A stretch of DNA of 64,000 nucleotides from Cupriavidus sp. IDO (GTDB taxonomy: Bacteria > Pseudomonadota > Gammaproteobacteria > Burkholderiales > Burkholderiaceae): NCBI RefSeq assembly GCF_000812465.1, contig NZ_JWMA01000076.1, forward strand, positions 1-64,000, in the 5' to 3' direction. Made by a program: the position numbers and the translations under genes. Below are positions 49,049 through 57,728 of this stretch, one piece after another (within the stretch, counting starts at the first letter, position 1; each line of letters opens with the position of its first letter). Below the pieces are notes generated by a model that worked only from the letters and a program-made list of their open reading frames with translations, searched no databases and was not told where the DNA came from.

Positions 49049-51895
49049 ATGACTGATGCCGAATTTCGCGAGGCTGATGCGCGCCCCGACCCCGACGCGT
49101 TGCTCCAGCGCGTGCAGGCCGAGGGTGCGCGGGCATCGCGCGGCAAGCTCCGGGTCTACTTTGGCGCCTCGGCAGGGGTTGGCAAGACCTTTGCCATGCT
49201 CACTGCAGCGCGAGCGGCATCCGTGCAGGGTACGGATGTCCTCATTGGTATCGTGGAGACCCACGGCCGCGCGGAAACCGAGGCACTGATCGCCGGTGTC
49301 GAACGGCTGCCAATGAAGGATGTGCCGTACCGTGAGCGGGTGCTCAAGGAGTTCGACCTGGACGCGGCGCTGGCCCGGCATCCCTCGCTGATCCTGGTTG
49401 ACGAACTGGCACATTCCAACGCGCCGGGCAGCCGCCATCCCAAGCGGTGGCAGGATATACAGGAACTGCAAGCCGCCGGCATCGACGTCTGGACCACGGT
49501 CAATGTGCAGCACCTCGACAGCCTGAACGAGGCCGTGGGGGGCATCACGGGAATTCGCGTGTGGGAAACGGTGCCGGATACTGTCTTCGACAGCGCGGAC
49601 GAAGTCGTGCTTGTCGACCTGCCCGCCGATGAACTGCTGCGTCGGCTGAAGGAGGGCAAGGTCTATCTGCCGGAGCAGGCGCGACATGCGGCACGCAATT
49701 TCTTCCGCAAAGGCAACCTGATTGCCCTGCGAGAGTTGGCGCTGCGCCGGACCGCCGACCGCGTGGACTACGATGTCCGGGCATGGCGCCAGTCGGAATC
49801 CGTGCAGGCGGTCTGGCGGACCCGGGAGGCGGTGCTCGCTTGCGTCGGCAGCGGCGATGATGCGGAGCAGGTCGTCAAGAGCGCCCGCCGGCTTGCCGGC
49901 CAGCTCGATTGCGACTGGCATGTGGTGACCATCGCCACACCGAGACTGGCGCCGCCATCCAATGCCGCAAAGGTTCGCCTGCAGACGGCCATGGGTCTTG
50001 CCGAGGAGCTGGGCGCGCGCACCGAGACACTGGCTGGCAACGACATGGTCCAGGCAGTCGTCGGTTACGTGCGCCGCCACAACCTGACCAAGGTGGTGAT
50101 CGGCCGGGCGCCGGCAGACTGGCGCCGGGGTGGGACCTCGCTTGCAGAGCGGGCCCGCTCCCTGCTTGGCCTGGCCTTGTCGCCATTTGTCAACGCGCCG
50201 GCGTGGCTGTTCGGCCGCCGCAGCTTTGCCGATGCGCTGGCGATCGGGTGTCCGGAGATCGATATCATCCGCGTAGCCGCCGACACGACGCGGGCCGACA
50301 TTCGCCCGCGCCACGGCGCCGAGGAGCCGGAAGTCCCGGCGGCAAGCGACGGGGCGACGCGCAAAGATTACTTGTGGGCAGCAGTATGGTGCGCCGGTGC
50401 CACGGCACTGTCGGCGCTGGCCCACCCCTGGTTCGACCTCGTCAACATCGCCATGCTGTTTCTCGCGGCGGTGGTCGGGGTCGCGCTTCGTCACGGCCGC
50501 GGGCCGGCAGCGCTGGCTTCGGTACTGGCCGTGGCCGCGTTCGATTTCTTCTTCGTGCCACCGCGGCTGTCATTTGCCGTCAGCGACGTGCAGTATCTGC
50601 TGACATTCCTGGTGCTGCTCTCCGTCGGGCTGGTCATTGGACAACTGACAGCCGGTTTGCGCGAACAGGCGCAAGTGGCCGTGCAGCGGGAAGAAGACGC
50701 GCGTACGCTGTACGAGCTGGCCCGTGAATTGTCTGCCGCGCTGATGCCGGATCAGATCGTTTCGATTGGCAGCCGATTCCTGCGCGCTGCATTCGGTGCC
50801 AACTCGGCCTTCTTCCTGGTTTCACCGGAAGGGCGGTTGTTGCCACCAGTATCCGATGCCCGCCAGCATGACTCCGAGGCGCGAACCGACTCGATTGACC
50901 GTGTGCTGGCAGCGTGGGTATTCGACCACGGCCAGCCGGCCGGCACAGGCACGCATACATTGCCCGGCAGCACAGTACTGTATCTTCCGTTGAAGGCACC
51001 GATGCAGACGCGTGGCGTCCTGGCGGTGGAGCCGGCGGTCTCGCACGCCTTCGCGCAACCAGCGCTACGGCGTCAGGTCGACGTGTTCTGCACCCTGATC
51101 GCGATCGCAATAGAACGATTGCACTATGTCGAAGTGGCACAGGAGGCCTTGCTGTCGATGGAGTCCGAGCGTTTGCGCAGCTCATTGCTGGCCGCCGTAT
51201 CCCATGATCTGCGAACCCCGCTGACAAGCCTCATCGGCATGGCGGAAACCGTTCAGCGTAGCTATCCGGCGCTGGCGCCGCCGCTGGACGAGACAGTATC
51301 CGCCATGCTGGAGCAGGCAAAGCGGATGCGGACGATGGTGGTGAATCTGCTTGACATGGCTAAGTTGCAGAGTCGTGATGTCCGGACGAACAAGGAGTGG
51401 CAGTCGGTGGAGGAACTCGTAGGCGCCAGCCTTGCCGCCATGCGCGATGCACTCGGACGCCATCGCGTTGTCGTCGCCGACTTGTCCAAGGTACCTCTGG
51501 TCGAATGCGACGCCGTGCTGCTCGAACGCGTGCTGTGCAACCTGTTGGAGAATGCAGCCAAGTACACGCCGGCGGGTACTGAAATCCGGCTGTCGGCCGC
51601 GCCTGTCGAGGACGAAATCAGGATTGCAGTCGAGGATGACGGGCCGGGCGTGCCAAAGGGCAAGGAGCGGCAGATCTTCGAGAAATTCACGCGCGGTGAG
51701 CGCGAGTCCGCGACCGCGGGTGTCGGCCTGGGGCTCGCCGTATGCGAGGCAATCATGCAAGCGCATGGCGGGCGCATCTGGGTGGAGCCGGCCCAGCGGC
51801 CAGACCGGCCCGGCGGGCAGGCGGGCGCGCGCTTCATGGTCGCGTTGCCGCGCGGCAATCCGCCAGCGGTGGAGCCGGAGCCGGCTGATGCCTAG
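49049..51895 (+). CDS. kdpD: Osmosensitive K+ channel histidine kinase
   Basis: A 948-aa sensor kinase. N-terminal KdpD domain with the Walker A GASAGVGKT (39-47) and VDELAHSNAPGSRHPKRW, then a Usp-like domain (to about 380), four transmembrane helices (about 445-545), a GAF-like domain, and the kinase core with His719 in SHDLRTPL and NLLENAAKY. It senses low K+ and controls kdp through KdpE. Start at 49049 after GGGGGGAGCC. Confidence 0.96.
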   Translation: MTDAEFREADARPDPDALLQRVQAEGARASRGKLRVYFGASAGVGKTFAMLTAARAASVQGTDVLIGIVETHGRAETEALIAGVERLPMKDVPYRERVLKEFDLDAALARHPSLILVDELAHSNAPGSRHPKRWQDIQELQAAGIDVWTTVNVQHLDSLNEAVGGITGIRVWETVPDTVFDSADEVVLVDLPADELLRRLKEGKVYLPEQARHAARNFFRKGNLIALRELALRRTADRVDYDVRAWRQSESVQAVWRTREAVLACVGSGDDAEQVVKSARRLAGQLDCDWHVVTIATPRLAPPSNAAKVRLQTAMGLAEELGARTETLAGNDMVQAVVGYVRRHNLTKVVIGRAPADWRRGGTSLAERARSLLGLALSPFVNAPAWLFGRRSFADALAIGCPEIDIIRVAADTTRADIRPRHGAEEPEVPAASDGATRKDYLWAAVWCAGATALSALAHPWFDLVNIAMLFLAAVVGVALRHGRGPAALASVLAVAAFDFFFVPPRLSFAVSDVQYLLTFLVLLSVGLVIGQLTAGLREQAQVAVQREEDARTLYELARELSAALMPDQIVSIGSRFLRAAFGANSAFFLVSPEGRLLPPVSDARQHDSEARTDSIDRVLAAWVFDHGQPAGTGTHTLPGSTVLYLPLKAPMQTRGVLAVEPAVSHAFAQPALRRQVDVFCTLIAIAIERLHYVEVAQEALLSMESERLRSSLLAAVSHDLRTPLTSLIGMAETVQRSYPALAPPLDETVSAMLEQAKRMRTMVVNLLDMAKLQSRDVRTNKEWQSVEELVGASLAAMRDALGRHRVVVADLSKVPLVECDAVLLERVLCNLLENAAKYTPAGTEIRLSAAPVEDEIRIAVEDDGPGVPKGKERQIFEKFTRGERESATAGVGLGLAVCEAIMQAHGGRIWVEPAQRPDRPGGQAGARFMVALPRGNPPAVEPEPADA

Positions 51896-51927
51896 CAGGG
51901 TGCCATACACGCAAGGAGAGGAAGTTC

Positions 51928-52623
51928 ATGCCATTCGATTTTTCCCCGACGATTCTGCTCGTTGAGGATGAACCACATATCCGGCGCTTTGTCCGCTCGA
52001 CGCTGGAGTCCGAAGGCTGCACAGTGCATGAGGCTGAATCGCTCAAGCGCGGATTGATCGAGGCGGGTACCCGGCAGCCTGATCTTGTCGTGCTCGACCT
52101 CGGGCTGCCTGATGGCGACGGCGTGCAATTGATTCGCGAGATGCGTACGTGGACCGATGTGCCAATCCTTGTGCTGTCTGCGCGCAGTGGGGAAGCCGAC
52201 AAGATCGGCGCGCTGGATGCCGGCGCCGACGACTACCTGACCAAGCCCTTCGGCGTCGGGGAACTGATCGCACGCCTGCGCGTGCTGCTGCGACGGCATG
52301 CGAGGGCCAACCCTCAAGGCTCCCACCAGATCACGTTTGGCGACGTCCATGTCGACCTCGCGAGCCGTGTTGTCACCCGTTCCGGACAGGACGTGCATCT
52401 GACCCCGATCGAGTATCGCCTGTTGGCGGTGCTGCTCGCCCACCGTGGCAAGGTCATGACGCACCGGGAATTGCTGCGAGAGGTGTGGGGACCTTCACAG
52501 GCCGAAAGCAGCCAGTACCTGCGCGTCTACATGGGACATCTGCGGCACAAGCTTGAAGCGGACCCGGCGCAGCCCGCCCATCTGCTGACGGAAGTGGGCC
52601 TGGGCTACCGGTTTGCCGGATAG
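51928..52623 (+). CDS. kdpE: Kdp operon response regulator
   Basis: A 231-aa OmpR-type response regulator. Phospho-acceptor Asp57 (LVVLDLGLPDGDG), Lys in TKPFGV, and a C-terminal winged helix with LTPIEYRLL and HLRHKLEADP. It starts 32 bp after kdpD and completes the operon. No hairpin terminator with a T tract follows. Confidence 0.96.
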   Translation: MPFDFSPTILLVEDEPHIRRFVRSTLESEGCTVHEAESLKRGLIEAGTRQPDLVVLDLGLPDGDGVQLIREMRTWTDVPILVLSARSGEADKIGALDAGADDYLTKPFGVGELIARLRVLLRRHARANPQGSHQITFGDVHVDLASRVVTRSGQDVHLTPIEYRLLAVLLAHRGKVMTHRELLREVWGPSQAESSQYLRVYMGHLRHKLEADPAQPAHLLTEVGLGYRFAG

Positions 52624-52756
52624 CATCGAAAGCCCCCGATTCTTTATTGAATCTGCACACAGGCATTGCGGCTTTTGATACCGTTTTTAGGTGTCAGGCC
52701 ATATCGTGGCGAGGCTCCCTGCAACGGGGATTTCTTCAACTTTCGTCACAACAACA

Positions 52757-53584
52757 ATGACTGACTTGCGCCATACCGCAGCCGCGCTGCTTGCCTGTTC
52801 CGTACCTTCCATCCTCTTGTTCGCCACCATGCCCGCCATGGCGCAATCCCAGCCAGACGCCGGGGTGCCTGCAGCGGCTCCGGCCGCTGCCGCTGCCGAG
52901 CCGGCATCGCCGCATACGTTCACGGCCAACGTTTCGCTGGTCTCGGACTACCGCTATCGCGGCATCAGCCAGACCAACCTGCGTCCGGCGATCCAGGGTG
53001 GCTTCGACTACGTGCACGAGAGCGGCTTCTACGCGGGGAACTGGAACTCCAGCATCAGTTGGCTCGAGGATGCCAACCCGTCGGTGTCGGCGCCGGTTGA
53101 AATGGACTTCTACGGCGGCTTCAAGAACACCTTCAAGGTGTCTGGCCTCGAGTTCAACTATGACCTGGGCGTGCTCGAGTACTACTACCCGGGCGGCTAC
53201 AACAACCCGCGCCCGTACACCACGGAACTGTACGCCGGGATCGGCTGGGGCCCGGTGTTCCTGAAGTATTCGCATGCCGTGACCAACCTGTTCGGCTTCA
53301 ACGACAGCAAGAACAGCTACTACGTCGACCTGACGGCCAACGTGCCGCTGAATTTCTGGGACCTGACGCTGAATGCGCATGTGGGTTACCAGGGCGTGAC
53401 GCACAACAGCGACGCCTCGTATACCGACTGGAAGATCGGCCTGACCAAAGACCTGGGCAAGGGCTTTGCGCTGGCGGTGGCCTACGTGGACACCAACGCC
53501 AGGGAGTCGGTCTACACCAGCGCCAACCGGGGCCGCTACCTCGGCAAGGCCGCGGCCTGGGCTTCGCTGACGAAGACGTTCTGA
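52757..53584 (+). CDS. TorF-family putative outer-membrane porin (TIGR02001-type)
   Basis: A 275-aa outer-membrane protein: signal peptide (to about MAQ, residue 31), a low-complexity Ala/Pro linker, then a barrel of 12 or so strands beginning FTANVSLVSDYRYRGISQTN, the hallmark of the family, and ending in Phe (LTKTF). Family members are small-molecule porins without a fixed substrate. The start ATG at 52757 has a weak ribosome-binding site. Confidence 0.9.
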   Translation: MTDLRHTAAALLACSVPSILLFATMPAMAQSQPDAGVPAAAPAAAAAEPASPHTFTANVSLVSDYRYRGISQTNLRPAIQGGFDYVHESGFYAGNWNSSISWLEDANPSVSAPVEMDFYGGFKNTFKVSGLEFNYDLGVLEYYYPGGYNNPRPYTTELYAGIGWGPVFLKYSHAVTNLFGFNDSKNSYYVDLTANVPLNFWDLTLNAHVGYQGVTHNSDASYTDWKIGLTKDLGKGFALAVAYVDTNARESVYTSANRGRYLGKAAAWASLTKTF

Positions 53585-53684
53585 GCGCGAGCGCTGTGCC
53601 AGCGTCGCCGATCTTGATGCCGATTTAATGCCTCGGCCCAATATCCTTGCATCAAATTTAGACGGCGCTGGCTAGCATAAAGCC

Positions 53685-54083
53685 ATGTCCAACACGCGAC
53701 CCGCTACCGCGAGGGTCTACCAAATCATGCGACAGTCAAGCCTGGCCGTTGACAACGTTCCCCGACGTACCGCCTTGCGTAGTAGCGAAGGCACCATGAC
53801 CGCGCTGCGAGCGGTCCCACGGCAGGCGCCGGCCTGGATCCGTTTGAGTCTTGCGGTGGCATCCACCCAGGTGTTCGCTTTGCGGCAGACCATGCACAGG
53901 GCACTAGGCGACCTTGCCCGCGTCTATGTGGTGAAGGTGGACTACCGGCACGGCGAGACCATGATGTACGTGGAACTGGCCCGCACGGACCGCGACGAGG
54001 TCATGCACGCCATCATGATGACTTTTCCGGCCGCGCAGTTTGGGGTAACGACAGCCCTGGGGAATGAGCATGTGGCGCACTGA
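53685..54083 (+). CDS. Hypothetical protein overlapping the aldolase gene
   Basis: A 132-aa protein. The C-terminal 80 residues (IRLSLAVASTQVFALRQTMH, VYVVKVDYRHGE, EVMHAIMMTFPAAQFG) have the beta-alpha-beta feel of ACT-like small-ligand domains, but I cannot assign it. A second ATG at 53796 with GAAGG upstream could be the true start, giving 95 aa. Its end overlaps the next gene by 20 bp, suggesting co-expression. Confidence 0.6.
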   Translation: MSNTRPATARVYQIMRQSSLAVDNVPRRTALRSSEGTMTALRAVPRQAPAWIRLSLAVASTQVFALRQTMHRALGDLARVYVVKVDYRHGETMMYVELARTDRDEVMHAIMMTFPAAQFGVTTALGNEHVAH

Positions 54084-55038
54084 AGAAGAGAGCTTCTCCG
54101 GTCCTGCTGTCCGCGCCTGCAGCGGTATCGTAGCGATTTCCCGCAAGGCGCCGTGGGGTATCTGGGTGCCCATGGTGACGCCCATGCGCGCCGGGGCGCT
54201 GGATCTGTCGGCTGCAGGCAGGCTGGCTGAGAGCTATGTCAAGGCAGGCGTGAACGGCCTGATCATACTAGGCACGACGGGCGAGGGAGGCCTGCTTGAC
54301 ACCCGCGAGCGGCAAGTCTTCACAGCGGCAGTGCTCGAGGCTGTCCATGGCGAGCTGCCGGTGATGGCTGGCGCAGGCGCGGTGGATACCCGGACGGTGT
54401 GCGCGCAGATTGCTGAGCTGGACGCCTTTGACCTTGCCGGCTATCTTGTGCCACCGCCGTACTACCTGCGCCCCTCTGATGAGGGCATTGCGTGGCATTT
54501 CAACGAGGTGGCGCGTGCAACCGATCGTCCGTTGATGCTGTACAACGTTCCCAAGCGGACGGGATGTGGGTTGTCGCCGGGGCTCATACGATCGCTGCTT
54601 GCACATCCGCAGATCGCGGCGGTCAAGGAGTGCGACAGCGGAAATCTCGGCGCGCTTGCCGAGGATGCGCATGCCACCGTGCTGTGCGGAGAGGACGCCG
54701 CCATGCTGGATCACCTGCTTGCCGGCGGCGCCGGCGTGATAGCAGCGTCGTCGCATATCCGGCCGGATCTCTACGTGCGCCTGCTGCATCTGGCGCAGAC
54801 CGGCCATTTCGGCGCGGCGCGTGTATTGTTTGCCAGACTGGCTCCGATGATTTCCCTTATGTTCGCAGAGACGAATCCCGCGCCGGTGAAGGCCGCATTG
54901 GCACTTTACGGCGTGATCTCCCCGGAAACACGCCTGCCGCTGCAGCCGGCAAGTTCCGTGTTGTTGCAGCGGCTGGAGGAGGCCATGGCCCTTCTTCCGC
55001 CGCCTTGCACGGCACGGCACCAGCCTGTTGCGGCCTGA
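54064..55038 (+). CDS. Dihydrodipicolinate synthase-family aldolase
   Basis: A 324-aa class I aldolase. Schiff-base Lys188 (AVKEC), Tyr160 and Arg165 in YNVPKRTG, and GTTGEG (70-75) correspond to Lys161, Tyr133 and Arg138 of E. coli DapA, and the Tyr-Lys spacing of 28 is the same. Retention of the Arg means an alpha-keto acid such as pyruvate is likely the first substrate. It is longer at the N terminus by about 25 residues, so an internal start is possible. The product may be lysine-pathway or a catabolic keto acid; no other lys gene is near. Confidence 0.87.
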   Translation: MSMWRTEEESFSGPAVRACSGIVAISRKAPWGIWVPMVTPMRAGALDLSAAGRLAESYVKAGVNGLIILGTTGEGGLLDTRERQVFTAAVLEAVHGELPVMAGAGAVDTRTVCAQIAELDAFDLAGYLVPPPYYLRPSDEGIAWHFNEVARATDRPLMLYNVPKRTGCGLSPGLIRSLLAHPQIAAVKECDSGNLGALAEDAHATVLCGEDAAMLDHLLAGGAGVIAASSHIRPDLYVRLLHLAQTGHFGAARVLFARLAPMISLMFAETNPAPVKAALALYGVISPETRLPLQPASSVLLQRLEEAMALLPPPCTARHQPVAA

Positions 55039-55268
55039 TAGCCCGCCATCGCTGCCCGGCCGCCTCGCGACTGGCTGTCGGGCAGCTTCAGGCGACGGAT
55101 TTTATGCGTTGTTAATACCGCTGGCCAAGGTATTTACACCGGTTTTGCGATTGCGTTTGTAAATTGATATCAGGCCCCCGGGAGCCTGGGACTCCGTAAA
55201 TGCTGGTCTGGGGCGCCAGGGGCAGGGCCCTTGGCGGGCTACCCGCCGGCTCATTCGTCGAGGCGAAC

Positions 55269-55463
55269 ATGAAACTTCCCGTGCCGATCTTCCTCACCTG
55301 CACAGCATGCGGGCATATTCACTCGGAAACCCTGCAGGATCTGGTCTCAGGAACGGTGCCGCTGCCGTTGGCCTGCCCCGCCTGCCATCGGGAGCTCAGC
55401 GTCGACTGGGACTCGGTTGCCGGTCAGGCCGAACTCCTGGGGCTCATGGATACGGAGCGATAA
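55269..55463 (+). CDS. Small zinc-ribbon protein
   Basis: A 64-aa protein with two cysteine pairs, CTACGH (10-15) and CPACH (35-39), a zinc ribbon. The start ATG at 55269 has GAGGCGAAC upstream. No other domain. Similar short proteins are often annotated as hypothetical in Cupriavidus; possible transcription- or RNA-related role. Confidence 0.7.
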   Translation: MKLPVPIFLTCTACGHIHSETLQDLVSGTVPLPLACPACHRELSVDWDSVAGQAELLGLMDTER

Positions 55464-55528
55464 TTCGCCAACCGTGGGTGCCCTGGTCAAGCGGGTCTGG
55501 CAACCCCGCACGCAGTGGCACCCAAGTG

Positions 55529-56146
55529 TCATCGCACCTCCAGTGCGAAATCCCTGAGCAGCGTCTGCTGGCTTGCGTCCAGTATTTCCTGCCCGAGCTC
55601 GGGATTGGCGCCGGCTACCGCGCGCGACAGGATGAGCGCGCCCACCATCTCGCTGTAGAACGCGATTGCCTCCCGGCGCGCTTCCTGGCTGTCTGCGCCT
55701 TCGGCGCGCTGCTCCGCGACGAGCCTCGTCAAGGTTTCGATCATCTCCTGCAAGCCATTCGCAAAGCGCGCTTGCGCCTCGTGGCCTAGCCGGCGGATGT
55801 CCGCGGTGAGGCCGGCTACCGCGCAACCCTGCTCGATATCGCTGCAATGCGTGCCGGACAGGTAATAGTCGACCTGCCGCCGCAAACGGTTGCCGCCCGG
55901 GGCAATTGGTGCTGCGATGGCTTCCTTCAGATCGTGGTTGGCTTTGTCCATCGCAGTCGCCACGACTTCAGCCGCCAGCGCCTCCTTCGATTCGAAGTGG
56001 TTGTAGAAGCCACCCTGGGTAAAGCCCGCGGCCTTCATCAGCGCGCTCAGGCCGACACCATCGATTCCGTGCTCGCGGAACAGCTTCTCCGAAGCCGCAA
56101 TGATGGCCTTGCGGTTCTCTGCCGCCTGCTGTTTTGAGACGCCCAT
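55529..56146 (-). CDS. TetR/AcrR-family repressor
   Basis: A 205-aa regulator with an N-terminal HTH (GLSALMKAAGFTQGGFYNHF) followed by a helical ligand domain of the TetR_C type with GCAVAGL, a NemR/YxaF-like ending. Divergent from the SnoaL-SDR-MFS operon; an excellent palindrome at 56252-56271 lies between them. Cys residues at about 101 and 108 could sense electrophiles, by analogy with NemR; this is inference. Confidence 0.9.
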   Translation of the reverse strand: MGVSKQQAAENRKAIIAASEKLFREHGIDGVGLSALMKAAGFTQGGFYNHFESKEALAAEVVATAMDKANHDLKEAIAAPIAPGGNRLRRQVDYYLSGTHCSDIEQGCAVAGLTADIRRLGHEAQARFANGLQEMIETLTRLVAEQRAEGADSQEARREAIAFYSEMVGALILSRAVAGANPELGQEILDASQQTLLRDFALEVR

Positions 56147-56251
56147 CGCTCAATGCTCCTCTGTGCGGTTGTCACCTCAAGTATAGCCGCCCCTGACAAA
56201 GACAATGGCGATTGCCCTTGACTTTTCTGATGCGATCGCCAAAACTCAATG

Positions 56252-56271
56252 TCAATCACCATCGTGATTGA
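56252..56271. promoter_or_regulatory. Palindromic operator, probably of the TetR repressor
   Basis: TCAATCAC is repeated in inverted form as GTGATTGA with CATC between, a perfect 8+8 bp palindrome. A TTGACT -35-like element lies at 56218-56223, so the palindrome falls near the -10/start of the divergent operon. Confidence 0.7.
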
Positions 56272-56361
56272 GTGAGCGCACAACGCAGGGGCCTTCATGT
56301 ACATCGAACGTCACCAGGCCTTGCTCAAGCCGACCCGCCAACCACCCCCCGGAGCATCAAC

Positions 56362-56763
56362 TTGACCACTACCACCGAAGCCGCCAACAAGGCTCTTGTG
56401 CTCGAAGCGTTCGACACGCTCTTCAATCAACGCGACTACGCCGCCGCCGAACGATTCTGGTCACCCGGCTATATCCAGCACAGCGCGCATATCGAACCGG
56501 GCCGCGATGGCCTGTTCAACCTCATCAAGACCCTGCCGCCGACCTTGCGGTACGAGCCCGGCGTGATCGTGGCCGATGGCGACTACGTGATCATCCACGG
56601 GCGCTTTTCCGGCAATGGCCGTCCGCTCGCCTGGATTGCCGCCGACATCCTGCGGATTGCCGACGGCGTGCTCGCCGAGCATTGGGACGTGCTGCAGGAC
56701 GAAGCAACCGAGGCTGAATCGAAGAGCGGCCTGCCCATGTTCGGGAGCAGCTTCCCGCGCTGA
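56362..56763 (+). CDS. SnoaL-like / NTF2-fold protein
   Basis: A 133-aa small protein of the SnoaL/ester-cyclase type: NKALVLEAFDTLFNQRDY, FWSPGYIQHSAHIEPGRDG and IAADILRIADGVLAEHWDV. I chose a TTG start at 56362, with GGAG seven bases before it; no ATG lies in frame nearby (a GTG is at 56272, but it is within the operator area). First gene of the TetR-controlled operon. Confidence 0.8.
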   Translation: MTTTTEAANKALVLEAFDTLFNQRDYAAAERFWSPGYIQHSAHIEPGRDGLFNLIKTLPPTLRYEPGVIVADGDYVIIHGRFSGNGRPLAWIAADILRIADGVLAEHWDVLQDEATEAESKSGLPMFGSSFPR

Positions 56764-56802
56764 CTCCCTGATTCCAATCGTCATCTCCATCGGAGGCACA
56801 TC

Positions 56803-57549
56803 ATGAAACTCACAGGCAACACCGTATTCATCACGGGCGGCGGTTCGGGCATTGGCCGCGGTCTCGCCGAAGCGCTCCACAAACTCGGCAACCAGGTCAT
56901 CATCTCCGGCCGACGCGCGGAGCGTCTGCAAGCGACCATCGATGCGAACCCCGGCATGCAGGCGGTATCGCTCGACGTCACCGATCCGGCGGATGTCGCA
57001 AAGGTCGCTGCCAGGCTGATTGCCGATCATCCCGGGCTCAACGTGCTGATTAACAATGCGGGCATCATGTTGCCCGATGGCGCGGGAGGCCCGGTCGACG
57101 ACGACCTGCTGACCTCCACCGTCGAGACCAATCTGCTCGGGCCGATACGCATGACCTCGGCGCTGATCGAGCACCTGAAGACGCAGGAGGGCGCCGTCGT
57201 GGCCAATGTTACCTCGGTACTTGGCTTTGTGCCCCTGGCCATCACGGCCGTGTACAGCGCGACCAAGGCGGCCCTGCATTCCTACACGCTCTCCCAGCGC
57301 TATCTGCTTCGGGACAGCAAGGTCTCGGTCATCGAGATCGCGCCGCCCTGGGTCCGCACCGAACTGCTGAACAGCAGCGAGGAGGAGCGCGCGATGCCTC
57401 TGGAAGCATTCATTGCGGGCGCGATCGAACTACTGGGCACGGAAGCCACCGAAATACTGGTGGGCCCCGCCGTGGACATGCGCGCCAATCCGGGACCAAA
57501 CGAGCACGCCTGGGTCAACGACTTCAACGACACGATGGCTGCCGGTTGA
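56803..57549 (+). CDS. SDR-family oxidoreductase (DltE-like)
   Basis: A 248-aa classical SDR with TGGGSGIG (11-18), NNAG, and the active-site YSATK. Sequence blocks such as GRRAERLQATI and PPWVRTEL place it with DltE/YdfG-like reductases. The gene follows the SnoaL gene by 39 bp with GGAGGCAC as ribosome-binding site. Confidence 0.9.
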   Translation: MKLTGNTVFITGGGSGIGRGLAEALHKLGNQVIISGRRAERLQATIDANPGMQAVSLDVTDPADVAKVAARLIADHPGLNVLINNAGIMLPDGAGGPVDDDLLTSTVETNLLGPIRMTSALIEHLKTQEGAVVANVTSVLGFVPLAITAVYSATKAALHSYTLSQRYLLRDSKVSVIEIAPPWVRTELLNSSEEERAMPLEAFIAGAIELLGTEATEILVGPAVDMRANPGPNEHAWVNDFNDTMAAG

Positions 57550-57552
57550 CTC

Positions 57553-57582
57553 GGGATTGCCTGAAGGGAGCCAGGCAATCCC
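57553..57582 (+). terminator. 11-bp perfect hairpin after the SDR gene
   Basis: GGGATTGCCTG pairs with CAGGCAATCCC around an 8-nt loop, starting 4 bp after the stop codon. The downstream gene in the same direction starts 147 bp later, so it may attenuate or cut the transcript between SDR and MFS. There is only a short C/A-rich tail, no T tract. Confidence 0.6.
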
Positions 57583-57605
57583 CCCAATAACCCTACCCAA
57601 TTGCC

Positions 57606-57650
57606 ATGGACAGATTCGGATCCGTCGATGCCTTCGTGACAGCTGCGAGG
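57606..57650 (+). pseudogene. Possible N-terminal remnant of a LysR-type regulator gene
   Basis: The frame opens MDRFGSVDAFVTAA, the standard first 14 residues of many LysR proteins (MDRF..M.AFV.V.E), and then diverges into the transporter frame with no HTH. It may be the cut end of a LysR gene fused upstream of the MFS gene. Confidence 0.35.
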
Positions 57651-57728
57651 CTTCGGATTCTTGATGCATGGCATCCGGGGAATGATCACGATGCACCGAC
57701 CCCGGCAGTGCGCACCAAGGACCTCGAC

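Noticed and set aside
48290-50494. 734-codon minus-strand frame over kdpC/kdpD
   Set aside because: Arg/His/Gln-rich antisense of kdp genes, with no family features.
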